Shown: in pieces, positions 56,892-64,000 of the stretch | Numbering within the stretch: the stretch's first letter is position 1 | Layout of the letters: the number at the start of each line of letters is the position of its first letter | DNA from: Streptomyces beigongshangae | GTDB lineage: Bacteria; Actinomycetota; Actinomycetes; Streptomycetales; Streptomycetaceae | Reading direction: 5' to 3' | Assembly: GCF_019710745.1 (NCBI RefSeq) | Contig: NZ_JAHKJW010000006.1 | Span: forward strand, 1-64,000 | Length of the DNA: 64,000 bases | The notes under the pieces: model-generated | Databases searched by the model: none | What the model saw: the letters and a program-made list of their open reading frames with translations, nothing else | What the model was told of the DNA's origin: nothing | Program-made: the position numbers and the translations under genes

Positions 56892-57465
56892 CGCTGCTGC
56901 GACTCCTTCACAGTCTCTGCCGGGGCATGACGGGTTCTGACGGGTCTGACGCGGTCCATTGTGGACCTGAGGACTGACAACGCGGACCACGACCCGTCCG
57001 TACGGGACCGGTGGACCGGGTGCGCGACCGCCCCGGCCGGCCTCGTGGACCGCCTTCGGGACGGCCCCGGTACGGCCCAGGGAAGGTCCCGGGACGGTCC
57101 GGGACGACCCCGGAACGGACTCGGGAGGTGACGGAAGCACGGCCTCCGATCATCCGCGGAGGTTCCAGGACGCTACCGCGTCACCGTTCCCGCGGGGCTC
57201 CGGGGGCAGCACGCCGACATCCGGCCGCCGGTGCGGGCGCCGGACGCGTCCGTGCCGGTACGACCGCACGAGCACGACCGCACGAGCACGACCGCACGAG
57301 CACGGACGCACAAGCACGCGGGAACCCACCGTACAGATCATGTGCGTGCCGGTCTGCTCGCTCTCGGCGTACGGGACACGGGAACTTCGCCAGCCGTCCG
57401 CGCGCTTGCATACAGTGGCACGACTAGCAGGAACCCAGCAGTTTTCCGCGATCGAAGGGACGTAC
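56892..57465. other. 574-nt divergent region parC / M16 peptidase
   Basis: It holds the palindrome GGTCCA-TTG-TGGACC (56953-56967), a GGGAC-rich repetitive part (57040-57130), the 14-bp tandem repeat (57261-57316) and a -10 TACAGT (57411-57416) for the M16 operon. No coding frame is supported. Confidence 0.6.
57261..57316. repeat. 14-bp tandem repeat
   Basis: Three exact copies of CGACCGCACGAGCA (57261-57302) and a fourth with two changes (57303-57316). It is about 150 nt upstream of the M16 operon start. Confidence 0.9.
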
Positions 57466-58830
57466 ATGCCCATGGGTCACACGGCCACCGCTGAGGCCGG
57501 CTCCGGCGGCCTGACAGCGACCGAGCACCGCCTGGCCAACGGCCTGCGTGTGGTGCTCTCCGAGGACCACCTGACCCCGGTCGCGGCGGTGTGCCTCTGG
57601 TACGACGTCGGCTCGCGCCACGAGGTGGAGGGCCGCACCGGGCTCGCCCACCTCTTCGAGCACCTGATGTTCCAGGGTTCCGGCCAGGTGAAGGGCAACG
57701 GCCACTTCGAACTGGTGCAGGGAGCGGGCGGTTCGCTCAACGGGACGACCAGTTTCGAGCGGACCAACTACTTCGAGACCATGCCGACCCACCAGCTGGA
57801 GCTCGCCCTCTGGCTGGAGGCCGACCGCATGGGCTCGCTGCTCGCCGCGCTCGACGAGGAGTCGATGGAGAACCAGCGCGACGTCGTCAAGAACGAGCGC
57901 AGGCAGCGCTACGACAACGTCCCCTACGGCACCGCGTTCGAGAAGCTGACCGCCCTCGCCTACCCGGAGGGCCACCCCTACCACCACACCCCGATCGGGT
58001 CGATGGCCGACCTGGACGCGGCCACCCTGGAGGACGCCCGCGCGTTCTTCCGCACCTACTACGCGCCCAACAACGCGGTGCTGTCGGTCGTCGGCGACAT
58101 CGACCCCGAGCAGACGCTCGCCTGGGTCGAGAAGTACTTCGGCTCCATCGCCGGCCACGACGGCAAGCCCGCCCCGCGCGACGGCTCGCTCCCGGAGACC
58201 ATCGGCGAGGAGCTGCGCGAGGTCGTCGAGGAGGAGGTCCCGGCCCGCGCGCTGATGGCCGCCTACCGGCTGCCGGAGGACGGCACGCGCGCGGCCGACG
58301 CGGCCGACCTGGCCCTGACCGTCCTGGGCGGCGGCGAGTCGTCGCGGCTCTACAACCGGCTCGTACGCCGTGACCGCACGGCCGTCGCCGCCGGGTTCGG
58401 CCTGCTGCGCCTCGCCGGAGCGCCCTCCCTGGGGTGGCTCGACGTGAAGACGTCCGGTGACGTCGAGGTCCCGGTGATCGAGGCGGCCGTCGACGAGGAG
58501 CTCGCCCGGTTCGCCGCGGAGGGCCCCACCGCCGAGGAGATGGAGCGCGCGCAGGCCCAGTTGGAGCGCGAGTGGCTGGACCGCCTCGGCACGGTCGCGG
58601 GCCGCGCCGACGAACTGTGCCGGTACGCCGTCCTGTTCGGCGACCCGCAGCTCGCCCTGACCGCCGTGCAGCGCGTCCTCGACATCACCGCGGAAGAGGT
58701 GCAGGAGGTCGCGAAGGCCCGTCTGCGCCCCGACAACCGCGCGGTGCTGGTCTACGAGCCGCTCACCCCCGAGGACACCGAAGCCGGCACCGCCACCACC
58801 GACGACACCGACGAGGAGGCGGCCAAGTGA
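57466..58830 (+). CDS. M16 zinc peptidase, catalytic subunit
   Basis: 454 aa from ATG 57466, with GAAGGGA. The inverted zinc motif HLFEH is at residues 62-66, and the third Glu is in ENQRDVVKNERRQRYDN. This is the active partner of the pitrilysin/mitochondrial-processing-peptidase clan. The second gene (58827-60215) has the same fold without the zinc motif and overlaps by 4 nt. The pair probably acts as a heterodimer, like MPP alpha/beta, degrading or processing peptides. It is cytosolic, since there is no signal peptide. Confidence 0.92.
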   Translation: MPMGHTATAEAGSGGLTATEHRLANGLRVVLSEDHLTPVAAVCLWYDVGSRHEVEGRTGLAHLFEHLMFQGSGQVKGNGHFELVQGAGGSLNGTTSFERTNYFETMPTHQLELALWLEADRMGSLLAALDEESMENQRDVVKNERRQRYDNVPYGTAFEKLTALAYPEGHPYHHTPIGSMADLDAATLEDARAFFRTYYAPNNAVLSVVGDIDPEQTLAWVEKYFGSIAGHDGKPAPRDGSLPETIGEELREVVEEEVPARALMAAYRLPEDGTRAADAADLALTVLGGGESSRLYNRLVRRDRTAVAAGFGLLRLAGAPSLGWLDVKTSGDVEVPVIEAAVDEELARFAAEGPTAEEMERAQAQLEREWLDRLGTVAGRADELCRYAVLFGDPQLALTAVQRVLDITAEEVQEVAKARLRPDNRAVLVYEPLTPEDTEAGTATTDDTDEEAAK

Positions 58831-60215
58831 CCGAGCTCGCCACGATGGAGTTCCACCCGCAGCCCCAGGCCGGCGAGGCCAGGCCCTGGGCCTTCCCGGC
58901 ACCCGAGCGCGGCGCGCTCGACAACGGCCTGACGCTGTTGCGCTGCCACCGCCCCGGCCAGCAGGTCGTCGCCGTCGAGCTCCTCCTGGACGCCCCGCTG
59001 GAGGCCGAGCCGAAGGGCCTGGACGGTGTCGCCACGATCATGGCGCGCGCCTTCACGGAGGGCACGGACAAGCACTCCGCCGAGGAGTTCGCCGCCGAGC
59101 TGGAGCGCTGCGGCGCCACGCTGGACGCCCACGCCGACCACCCCGGCGTACGGATCAGCCTCGAAGTCCCCGTCTCCCGGCTGCCCAAGGCGCTCGGCCT
59201 GCTCGCCGACGCCCTCAGGGCGCCCGCCTTCGAGGACGGCGAGATCGAGCGGCTGGTGCGCAACCGGCTCGACGAGATCCCGCACGAGACCGCCAACCCG
59301 GCCCGCCGGGCCGCCAAGGAGCTGTCCCGCCAGCTCTTCCCGGCGGACTCGCGCATGTCGCGCCCGCGCCAGGGCACCGGGGAGACGGTCGCCGCGATCG
59401 ACTCGGCGGCCGTACGGGCCTTCTACGAGAAGCACGTACGCCCCGCCACGGCCACCGCGGTCGTCGTCGGCGACCTCACCGGTGTCGACCTCGACGCGCT
59501 GCTCGCGGACACGCTCGGCACCTGGACCGGCTCGCAGGCCGAAGCGCGTCCCGTGCCGTCGGTGACCGCCGACGACACCGGCCGGGTGGTCGTCGTCGAC
59601 CGTCCCGGCGCCGTCCAGACGCAGCTGCTCATCGGCCGTGTCGGCGCGGACCGGCACGACCGCGTGTGGCCCGCCCAGGTGCTCGGCACGTACTGCCTCG
59701 GCGGCACCCTCACCTCTCGCCTGGACCGCGTCCTGCGCGAGGAGAAGGGATACACCTACGGCGTACGGGCGTTCGGCCAGGTGCTGCGCTCCGCCCCGGA
59801 CGGAACGGGCCTGTCCATGCTCGCCATCAGCGGTTCCGTGGACACCCCGAACACCGGCCCGGCGCTCGACGACCTCTGGAAGGTGCTGCGCACGCTCGCC
59901 GCCGAGGGACTGACGGACGCCGAGCGCGATGTCGCGGTGCAGAACCTGGTGGGCGTGGCGCCCCTGAAGTACGAGACCGCGGCCGCCGTCGCGGGCACGC
60001 TCGCCGACCAGGTCGAGCAGCACCTGCCGGACGACTTCCAGGCGACGCTGTACCGGCAGCTCGCCGCGACCGGCACCGTGGAGGCCACCGCGGCCGCCGT
60101 GAACGCCTTCCCGGTGGACCGCCTGGTGACCGTCCTCGTCGGCGACGCCGCGCAGATCGAGGAGCCGGTCAGGGCCCTGGGCATCGGCGAGGTCACCGTC
60201 GTGACGGCGGAGTAG
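58827..60215 (+). CDS. M16-family non-catalytic partner subunit
   Basis: 462 aa from GTG 58827, overlapping the previous TGA (GTGA). At the zinc-motif position it reads LDGVATIMARAFTEGTDKHSAEEFAAEL, with no HxxEH, so it cannot bind zinc there. The C-terminal half retains the R/Y substrate-binding pair region (EEKGYTYGVRAFGQ) that active dimers take from the inactive subunit. This is the usual arrangement of bacterial M16B pairs. Confidence 0.9.
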   Translation: MTELATMEFHPQPQAGEARPWAFPAPERGALDNGLTLLRCHRPGQQVVAVELLLDAPLEAEPKGLDGVATIMARAFTEGTDKHSAEEFAAELERCGATLDAHADHPGVRISLEVPVSRLPKALGLLADALRAPAFEDGEIERLVRNRLDEIPHETANPARRAAKELSRQLFPADSRMSRPRQGTGETVAAIDSAAVRAFYEKHVRPATATAVVVGDLTGVDLDALLADTLGTWTGSQAEARPVPSVTADDTGRVVVVDRPGAVQTQLLIGRVGADRHDRVWPAQVLGTYCLGGTLTSRLDRVLREEKGYTYGVRAFGQVLRSAPDGTGLSMLAISGSVDTPNTGPALDDLWKVLRTLAAEGLTDAERDVAVQNLVGVAPLKYETAAAVAGTLADQVEQHLPDDFQATLYRQLAATGTVEATAAAVNAFPVDRLVTVLVGDAAQIEEPVRALGIGEVTVVTAE

Positions 60216-60251
60216 CGACCGGCGCCGCGCGCCGGGGACCGACGGCCGGCC

Positions 60252-60283
60252 GGGCCCGGGTGACCGAGGGGTCACCCGGGCCC
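60252..60283 (+). terminator. Terminator after the M16 operon
   Basis: GGGCCCGGGTGACC (60252-60265) pairs perfectly with GGTCACCCGGGCCC (60270-60283) with the loop GAGG, 36 nt after the stop. Confidence 0.88.
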
Positions 60284-60451
60284 TTCCCGTCTGTGCCGCC
60301 CGTGCTGCCGATTTGTCCTCATTGGTCGAAACGCCACCTGTCCGCCTTGTGGCATGCGCTACAAAAACCGTGATCCGTTTGTCCCCGGCGAGAGGCGCCG
60401 CTTAGCTTCAGTCCGGCTGTTCGTCAGGCAGTGCGCCGCGTCCGCGGCACC

Positions 60452-60632
60452 GGACAGTCATCGCCGAGTCCCCGTACGGTGCGAGCCGTGGGGAGCCGGG
60501 GACCCGCCCTCCTGTCGCCGCTTTCGCGGCCGGAGGGGCTCAATCCCTGGGGTGAATCGGATGCCCTCCCCGGAGGGGGTCCGTAGGAGACCTTCCTGCT
60601 CCGAACCCGTCAGCTAACCCGGTAGGCGAGAA
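60452..60632 (+). promoter_or_regulatory. c-di-AMP (ydaO/yuaA) riboswitch
   Basis: Conserved ydaO elements appear in order: ATCGCCGAGTCCC (about 60460), GAGCCGGGGACCC (60493-60505), TGGGGTGAATCGG (60548-60560), and the highly conserved 3' block CCGAACCCGTCAGCTAACCC then GGTAGGCG (60601-60628). The first ribosome-binding purines AAGGAAGGAAAGGA follow at once, so it sits in the 5' leader of the M23 gene. High c-di-AMP would shut the gene off, as for other streptomycete cell-wall hydrolases. Confidence 0.93.
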
Positions 60633-60655
60633 GGAAGGAAAGGACCAGCCACTTC

Positions 60656-61450
60656 ATGGCGTTCACCCGCGCCACGGGGAAGCACCGTCTTCCCAGCCGC
60701 ATGACGCGCACGACCCGCAGGACCGTCGGCGTCGCCGCCTTCGCGACCACCGGCGTCGTGGGCACCCTGGCCGCCCCGGCGTTCGCCGCCGGGAGCGCGG
60801 TCGTCCCGATGGAGCACACCGGGCCCATGCAGGCCGTCACCCTCGGCGACTCGGTCGCCGAGGAGATAGACGCACAGGCCGCCGCGCAGCGGCAGGCCGC
60901 CGCACAGGCCGCCGCCCGCGAGAAGGCCGAGGCCGCCGCGGAGAAGCGTGCCGAGGAGGCCGTGGCGAAGGCCAGGGCCAGGGCCGAGAAGGAGCGCGAG
61001 GCCGAGGTCCGTGCCGCCCGTGAGGCCGAGCGCAAGCGCCTCGACGCGTACACCTCGCCCATCGCCGGCTCGTACGTCTCCACCTTCTACAAGGCCGGCG
61101 GCGCCGTCTGGTCCTCCGGCAGCCACACCGGTGTCGACTTCCACGCCCCCAGCGGCACCGCCGTGCTCGCGGTGGGTTCCGGCACCGTCGTGGAGGCCGG
61201 CTGGGGCGGTGCCTACGGCAACCAGGTCGTCATCAGGATGACCGACGGCACGTACACCCAGTACGGGCACCTCTCGTCCGTCGGCGTCTCGGTCGGCCAG
61301 ACGGTCGCCGCGGGACAGCGGATAGCCATCTCCGGGGCGACCGGCAACGTCACCGGGGCGCACCTGCACTTCGAGGTGCGCAGCACCGCGGAGTACGGCT
61401 CCGACATGGACCCCGTCGCGTACCTGCGCTCGCACGGCGTGAACGTCTGA
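60656..61450 (+). CDS. Secreted M23 (LytM-type) peptidoglycan endopeptidase
   Basis: 264 aa. Signal peptide RRTVGVAAFATTGVVGTLAAPAFAAG (about residues 20-46). It is followed by an Ala/Glu/Arg coiled coil (about 68-130, EEIDAQAAAQRQAAAQAAAREK onward) and the LytM domain. Zinc and catalytic residues: His157 and Asp161 in SHTGVDF, His205 in QYGHLSS, and His236/His238 in GAHLHFE. It cleaves cross-bridges or stem peptides of the wall. Expression is gated by the c-di-AMP riboswitch in its leader, which links osmotic or germination signals to wall remodelling. Confidence 0.93.
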   Translation: MAFTRATGKHRLPSRMTRTTRRTVGVAAFATTGVVGTLAAPAFAAGSAVVPMEHTGPMQAVTLGDSVAEEIDAQAAAQRQAAAQAAAREKAEAAAEKRAEEAVAKARARAEKEREAEVRAAREAERKRLDAYTSPIAGSYVSTFYKAGGAVWSSGSHTGVDFHAPSGTAVLAVGSGTVVEAGWGGAYGNQVVIRMTDGTYTQYGHLSSVGVSVGQTVAAGQRIAISGATGNVTGAHLHFEVRSTAEYGSDMDPVAYLRSHGVNV

Positions 61451-61475
61451 CCGCACGGACCGCACGGACCGCACG
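61449..61475 (+). repeat. 9-bp tandem repeat after the M23 stop
   Basis: GACCGCACG repeats three times, beginning inside the stop codon of the M23 gene. Confidence 0.8.
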
Positions 61476-61504
61476 GCGGCGCACCGATGGCGGTGCACCC
61501 GCGT

Positions 61505-61537
61505 CGAAGGCCCCGGCTCACCGAGCCGGGGCCTTCG
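61505..61537 (+). terminator. Terminator after the M23 gene
   Basis: A perfect 15-bp stem pairs CGAAGGCCCCGGCTC (61505-61519) with 61523-61537 around the loop ACC. Confidence 0.92.
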
Positions 61538-61748
61538 TGCGTCCGGACCGCTTTCCGGTTCTTCCCGTCCCTTCTCGATCGCTTTCCGTCACTTTCGCAC
61601 CGGACGAGTGCCTGTCCGGAGGGATGGTGTGTCCAAAAAATATCCACGGATTCCGGTCTCCCTTCGGAATTTCCCGCTCTCTGCAATAGAGTCACCGAAG
61701 AAGCGTCGATCGACCGCGTTTCGCGGGGATTAAGGCGGAGGTCCGGTC

Positions 61749-62441
61749 ATGCGTATCCCCCCGCGCTCGGTATGCACGGCGATCCGGGACGACATCGTCG
61801 CGGGTGTCCACGAACGCGGCAGCCGGCTGACCGAAGAACTGCTCGCGCGCCGTTACGGCGTCTCGCGGGTCCCGGTGCGCGAGGCGCTGCGCACCCTGGA
61901 GGCCGAGGGGTTCGTGGTCACCCGCCGGCACGCGGGCGCGTGCGTCGCGGAGCCCACGGAGCAGGAGGGCGCCGACCTCCTGGAGATGCGCAGGCTGCTG
62001 GAGCCCTTGGGGGCCGCCCGTGCCGCCCAGCGGCGCACCGAGGCGCACCTGAAGGTGCTGCGCGGCCTGGTCAGGCTCGGTCAGGAGCGGGCCGGTCAGG
62101 GCAACAGCGAGGATCTGCGCTCGCTCGGCGGCTGGTTCCACGAGACGCTCGCGCAGGCCTCGGGCAGTCCGGCGCTGATCTCGACGCTCGGCCAGCTGCG
62201 GCACAAGATCGCCTGGATGTACTCGGTCGAGGTGCTCGCGGACCCCACCGAGTCGTGGACCGAGCACGGTGCCATCGTGGACGCCGTCGCCCGCGGTGAC
62301 AGTGACCGGGCCCGGTCGGTCACGGCGCTGCACACCGAGCGGACGACGGCCGCGCACCGGCCGCGCTTTCCCCGCGGGGACCGCGCCGAGCATGTGAGGA
62401 CTTCGCAACATCCCGTAAACACGCCGGGACCGCGGTATTAA
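61749..62441 (+). CDS. GntR-family regulator, FCD (FadR) subfamily
   Basis: 230 aa from ATG 61749, with GGAGG. The N-terminal wHTH is RLTEELLARRYGVSRVPVREALRTLEAEGFVVTRRHAGACV (about residues 27-66). The FCD effector domain has LLEMRRLLEPLGAARAAQ, WFHETLAQASGSPALISTL and EHGAIVDAVARGDSDRA, giving the histidine/acid metal-binding positions of that fold. Its effector and targets are not evident from position: upstream is the M23 gene, downstream is the convergent ptsH. The C-terminal about 20 residues look unconserved. Confidence 0.9.
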   Translation: MRIPPRSVCTAIRDDIVAGVHERGSRLTEELLARRYGVSRVPVREALRTLEAEGFVVTRRHAGACVAEPTEQEGADLLEMRRLLEPLGAARAAQRRTEAHLKVLRGLVRLGQERAGQGNSEDLRSLGGWFHETLAQASGSPALISTLGQLRHKIAWMYSVEVLADPTESWTEHGAIVDAVARGDSDRARSVTALHTERTTAAHRPRFPRGDRAEHVRTSQHPVNTPGPRY

Positions 62442-62580
62442 CAGGAGCGCCGTATACAAAGAGGGGTGTTCGGCGCCTTCCTATTTCTGCTGCCGCTTTT
62501 CTTCGTGTGCCGTCACACTCCCTGGAATTTCCGCGCAGGCGTTATTCCTGCGCCCGGAAAGAAACTCCGACGGCAGACGA

Positions 62581-62619
62581 CGGAGCCGCGTCGCCCGGGA
62601 CGTGGGCGACGCGGCTCCG
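62581..62619. terminator. Bidirectional terminator GntR / ptsH
   Basis: CGGAGCCGCGTCGCCC (62581-62596) is the exact complement of GGGCGACGCGGCTCCG (62604-62619) with a 7-nt loop. It lies 20 nt downstream of the ptsH stop and after the convergent GntR gene. Confidence 0.92.
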
Positions 62620-62638
62620 CCGTACGCGGCGCGTACGG

Positions 62639-62920
62639 TCAGACCGTCTCGGGGAGTTCGTCGAGACCCTCGGCGACCAGCTTCGCCAGTCGGTCGAGCG
62701 CGGCGTCCGCGCCCTCGGCGTCGGAGGCCAGGACGACCTCCTCGCCGCCCTGGGCGCCCAGGCCGAGGACCGCGAGCATGGAAGCGGCGTTGACGGGGTT
62801 GCCGTCCGCCTTGGCGATCGTCACCGGGACGCCGGAGGCCGTGGCGGCCCGGACGAAGATGGAGGCGGGGCGGGCGTGGAGGCCCTCGGCCCAGCCGACG
62901 TTGACGCGGCGCTCAGCCAT
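62639..62920 (-). CDS. ptsH: Phosphocarrier protein HPr
   Basis: 93 aa from ATG 62920. The active-site His15 is in GLHARPAS, and the rest (FVRAATASGVPVTIAKADGNPVNAASMLAVLGLGAQGGEEVVLASD) matches HPr closely. It accepts phosphate from enzyme I and passes it to sugar-specific EIIA proteins. Streptomyces HPr serves the fructose and N-acetylglucosamine systems. A leader in frame before the ATG is not needed: GAAGGGC lies upstream. No other pts gene is in the window. Confidence 0.97.
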   Translation of the reverse strand: MAERRVNVGWAEGLHARPASIFVRAATASGVPVTIAKADGNPVNAASMLAVLGLGAQGGEEVVLASDAEGADAALDRLAKLVAEGLDELPETV

Positions 62921-63120
62921 GTGATGCTGCCCTTCAGGTCGCTCAAGGTTGTCTAGACCAGTCTTCCACATGTGGCGCGTACCCCGGGCGGGCGCCGCCC
63001 GGACCCGTACGCCGGTCGTGCGCCGGTCCGGCTCCCCAGCCTGCCCCGCGTCCCCGCGGTACGCGAGCCCGCGGCCCGCCCGCGCGGATCCGGCGCCCCG
63101 CCACCGTCCGGCCCGAGTCG

Positions 63121-63136
63121 TACCCTGGGCCCCATG
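63121..63136 (+). promoter_or_regulatory. Leaderless promoter -10 for the GNAT/acyl-CoA synthetase gene
   Basis: TACCCT (63121-63126) ends 7 nt before ATG 63134, with no Shine-Dalgarno. Confidence 0.5.
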
Positions 63137-64000
63137 CAGACCCCGCCGGACCGGCACGAGTACCCCGCTCACTGGGAGGCCGACGTCGTCCTGCGCGACG
63201 GCGGCACCGCGCGCGTCCGGCCCATCACGGCCGACGACGCCGACCGCCTCGTCAGCTTCTACGAGCAGGTGTCGGACGAGTCGAAGTACTACCGCTTCTT
63301 CGCGCCGTACCCGCGCCTGTCCGCGAAGGACGTCCACCGCTTCACCCACCACGACTTCGTGGACCGTGTGGGCCTCACGGCCACCGTCGGGGGCGAGTTC
63401 ATCGCCACCGTGCGCTACGACCGCATCGACGCGCACGGCCTGCCCGCCTCCGCCCCCGCGGACGAGGCGGAGGTCGCCTTCCTCGTCCAGGACGCCCATC
63501 AGGGCCGCGGTGTGGCGTCCGCCCTGCTGGAGCACATCGCGGCCGTCGCCCGGGAGCGCGGCATCCGCCGTTTCGCCGCCGAGGTGCTGCCCGCGAACAA
63601 CAAGATGATCAAGGTGTTCACCGACGCGGGGTACCAGCAGAAGCGCAGTTTCGAGGACGGTGTCGTACGCCTGGAGTTCGGTCTGGAGCCCACCGACCGC
63701 TCGCTCGCCGTACAGCGCGCCCGGGAGCAGCGGGCCGAGGCGCGTTCCGTGGCCCGGCTCCTCGCGCCCGGTTCCGTCGCGGTCGTCGGGGTGGGCCGCA
63801 CGCCCGGAGGGGTGGGACGCAGTGTCCTGGAGAACCTGCGCGACGCGGGGTTCACCGGACGTCTGCACGCCGTGAACGGAGCGCTCCGGGAGAAGGAGGA
63901 GGAGATCGCCGGCGTTCCGGCCCACCGTTCCGTACGGGACATCGCCGGACCCGTCGACCTCGCCGTCGTCGCCGTTCCGGCCGAGCACGTCCCCGGGGCC
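63134..64000 (+). CDS. GNAT acetyltransferase fused to acyl-CoA synthetase (NDP-forming) domains, 5' part
   Basis: 289 codons are in the window and the frame is open at the end. The GNAT domain (about residues 20-175) has RPITADDADRLVSFYEQVSDESKYYRFF, then the acetyl-CoA loop VAFLVQDAHQGRGVASALLEHIA, and later EVLPANNKMIKVFTDAGYQ. It is followed by a CoA-binding Rossmann segment (ARLLAPGSVAVVGVGRTPGGVGRSVLENLRDAGFTGRLHAVN) of the NDP-forming acyl-CoA synthetases. This order resembles protein lysine acetyltransferases of the Pat group, which regulate acyl-CoA synthetases; targets cannot be inferred. The ATP-grasp part, if present, lies beyond the window. Confidence 0.85.
   Translation, partial: MQTPPDRHEYPAHWEADVVLRDGGTARVRPITADDADRLVSFYEQVSDESKYYRFFAPYPRLSAKDVHRFTHHDFVDRVGLTATVGGEFIATVRYDRIDAHGLPASAPADEAEVAFLVQDAHQGRGVASALLEHIAAVARERGIRRFAAEVLPANNKMIKVFTDAGYQQKRSFEDGVVRLEFGLEPTDRSLAVQRAREQRAEARSVARLLAPGSVAVVGVGRTPGGVGRSVLENLRDAGFTGRLHAVNGALREKEEEIAGVPAHRSVRDIAGPVDLAVVAVPAEHVPGA

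Noticed and set aside
54342..56930. 862-codon open frame on the plus strand opposite parC
   Set aside because: A shadow of the parC codons; its residues are Arg/Asp/Gly/Val repeats with no domain.

Overview
The window is about 72% GC with strong third-position GC bias, and it carries hrdB, whiH, a class II NrdJ, the ParE/ParC topoisomerase IV pair and several leaderless promoters. This points to a Streptomyces chromosome, core region. The gene order rshA-hflX ... lexA-nrdR-nrdJ ... rnhB-recQ ... whiH-hrdB-parE ... parC-M16-M23-ptsH matches, from memory, the conserved S. coelicolor block around SCO5794-SCO5842. That comparison is recalled, not computed here.

Layout. 0-6.6 kb: the tail of an RSH alarmone enzyme, a secreted M1 aminopeptidase, HflX, and two tandem paralogous exported trypsin-like proteases. 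7-11.5 kb: a compact three-gene NRPS-independent siderophore (NIS) locus of aminotransferase, IucA/IucC synthetase and GNAT acyltransferase. 11.6-18.9 kb: DNA repair and dNTP supply, with a DinG-type helicase, LexA with an SOS box, and the nrdR-nrdJ operon with an NrdR box over its promoter. 19-24 kb: TerD, a YdbC-like protein, a histidine phosphatase, an ADP-ribosylglycohydrolase and a DUF4173-like membrane protein. 24-26.5 kb: an MFS exporter and divergent TetR regulator with two near-identical operators. 26.7-38.5 kb: RNase HII, a RecQ helicase carrying a phosphoribosyltransferase-like tail, a DUF4192 protein, a glycogen-debranching-like enzyme, an NrtR-type Nudix regulator and a fused ABC transporter. 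38.6-45.6 kb: WhiH, a 9-bp minisatellite, HrdB, a secreted trypsin, a DUF7455 protein and ParE.

45.8-53.3 kb is the more variable segment, lying between parE and parC. It holds a DUF485/acetate-symporter operon, a CitA/DctB-type two-component system, an iron-box-controlled sucrase/ferredoxin-like protein, and a small AT-richer cassette of two homologous convergent mini-genes plus a DUF6082 membrane protein. 53.3-64 kb: a CobW GTPase, ParC, an active/inactive M16 peptidase pair, an M23 cell-wall hydrolase behind a c-di-AMP (ydaO) riboswitch, a GntR regulator, HPr, and the start of a GNAT/acyl-CoA-synthetase protein that runs off the window.

The best candidate for undescribed biology is the 51.6-53.0 kb cassette. 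Other points of interest are the NIS locus without a visible iron box, decarboxylase or transporter, the RecQ-phosphoribosyltransferase fusion, and an unusual number of short tandem repeats, some inside genes or next to key promoters.
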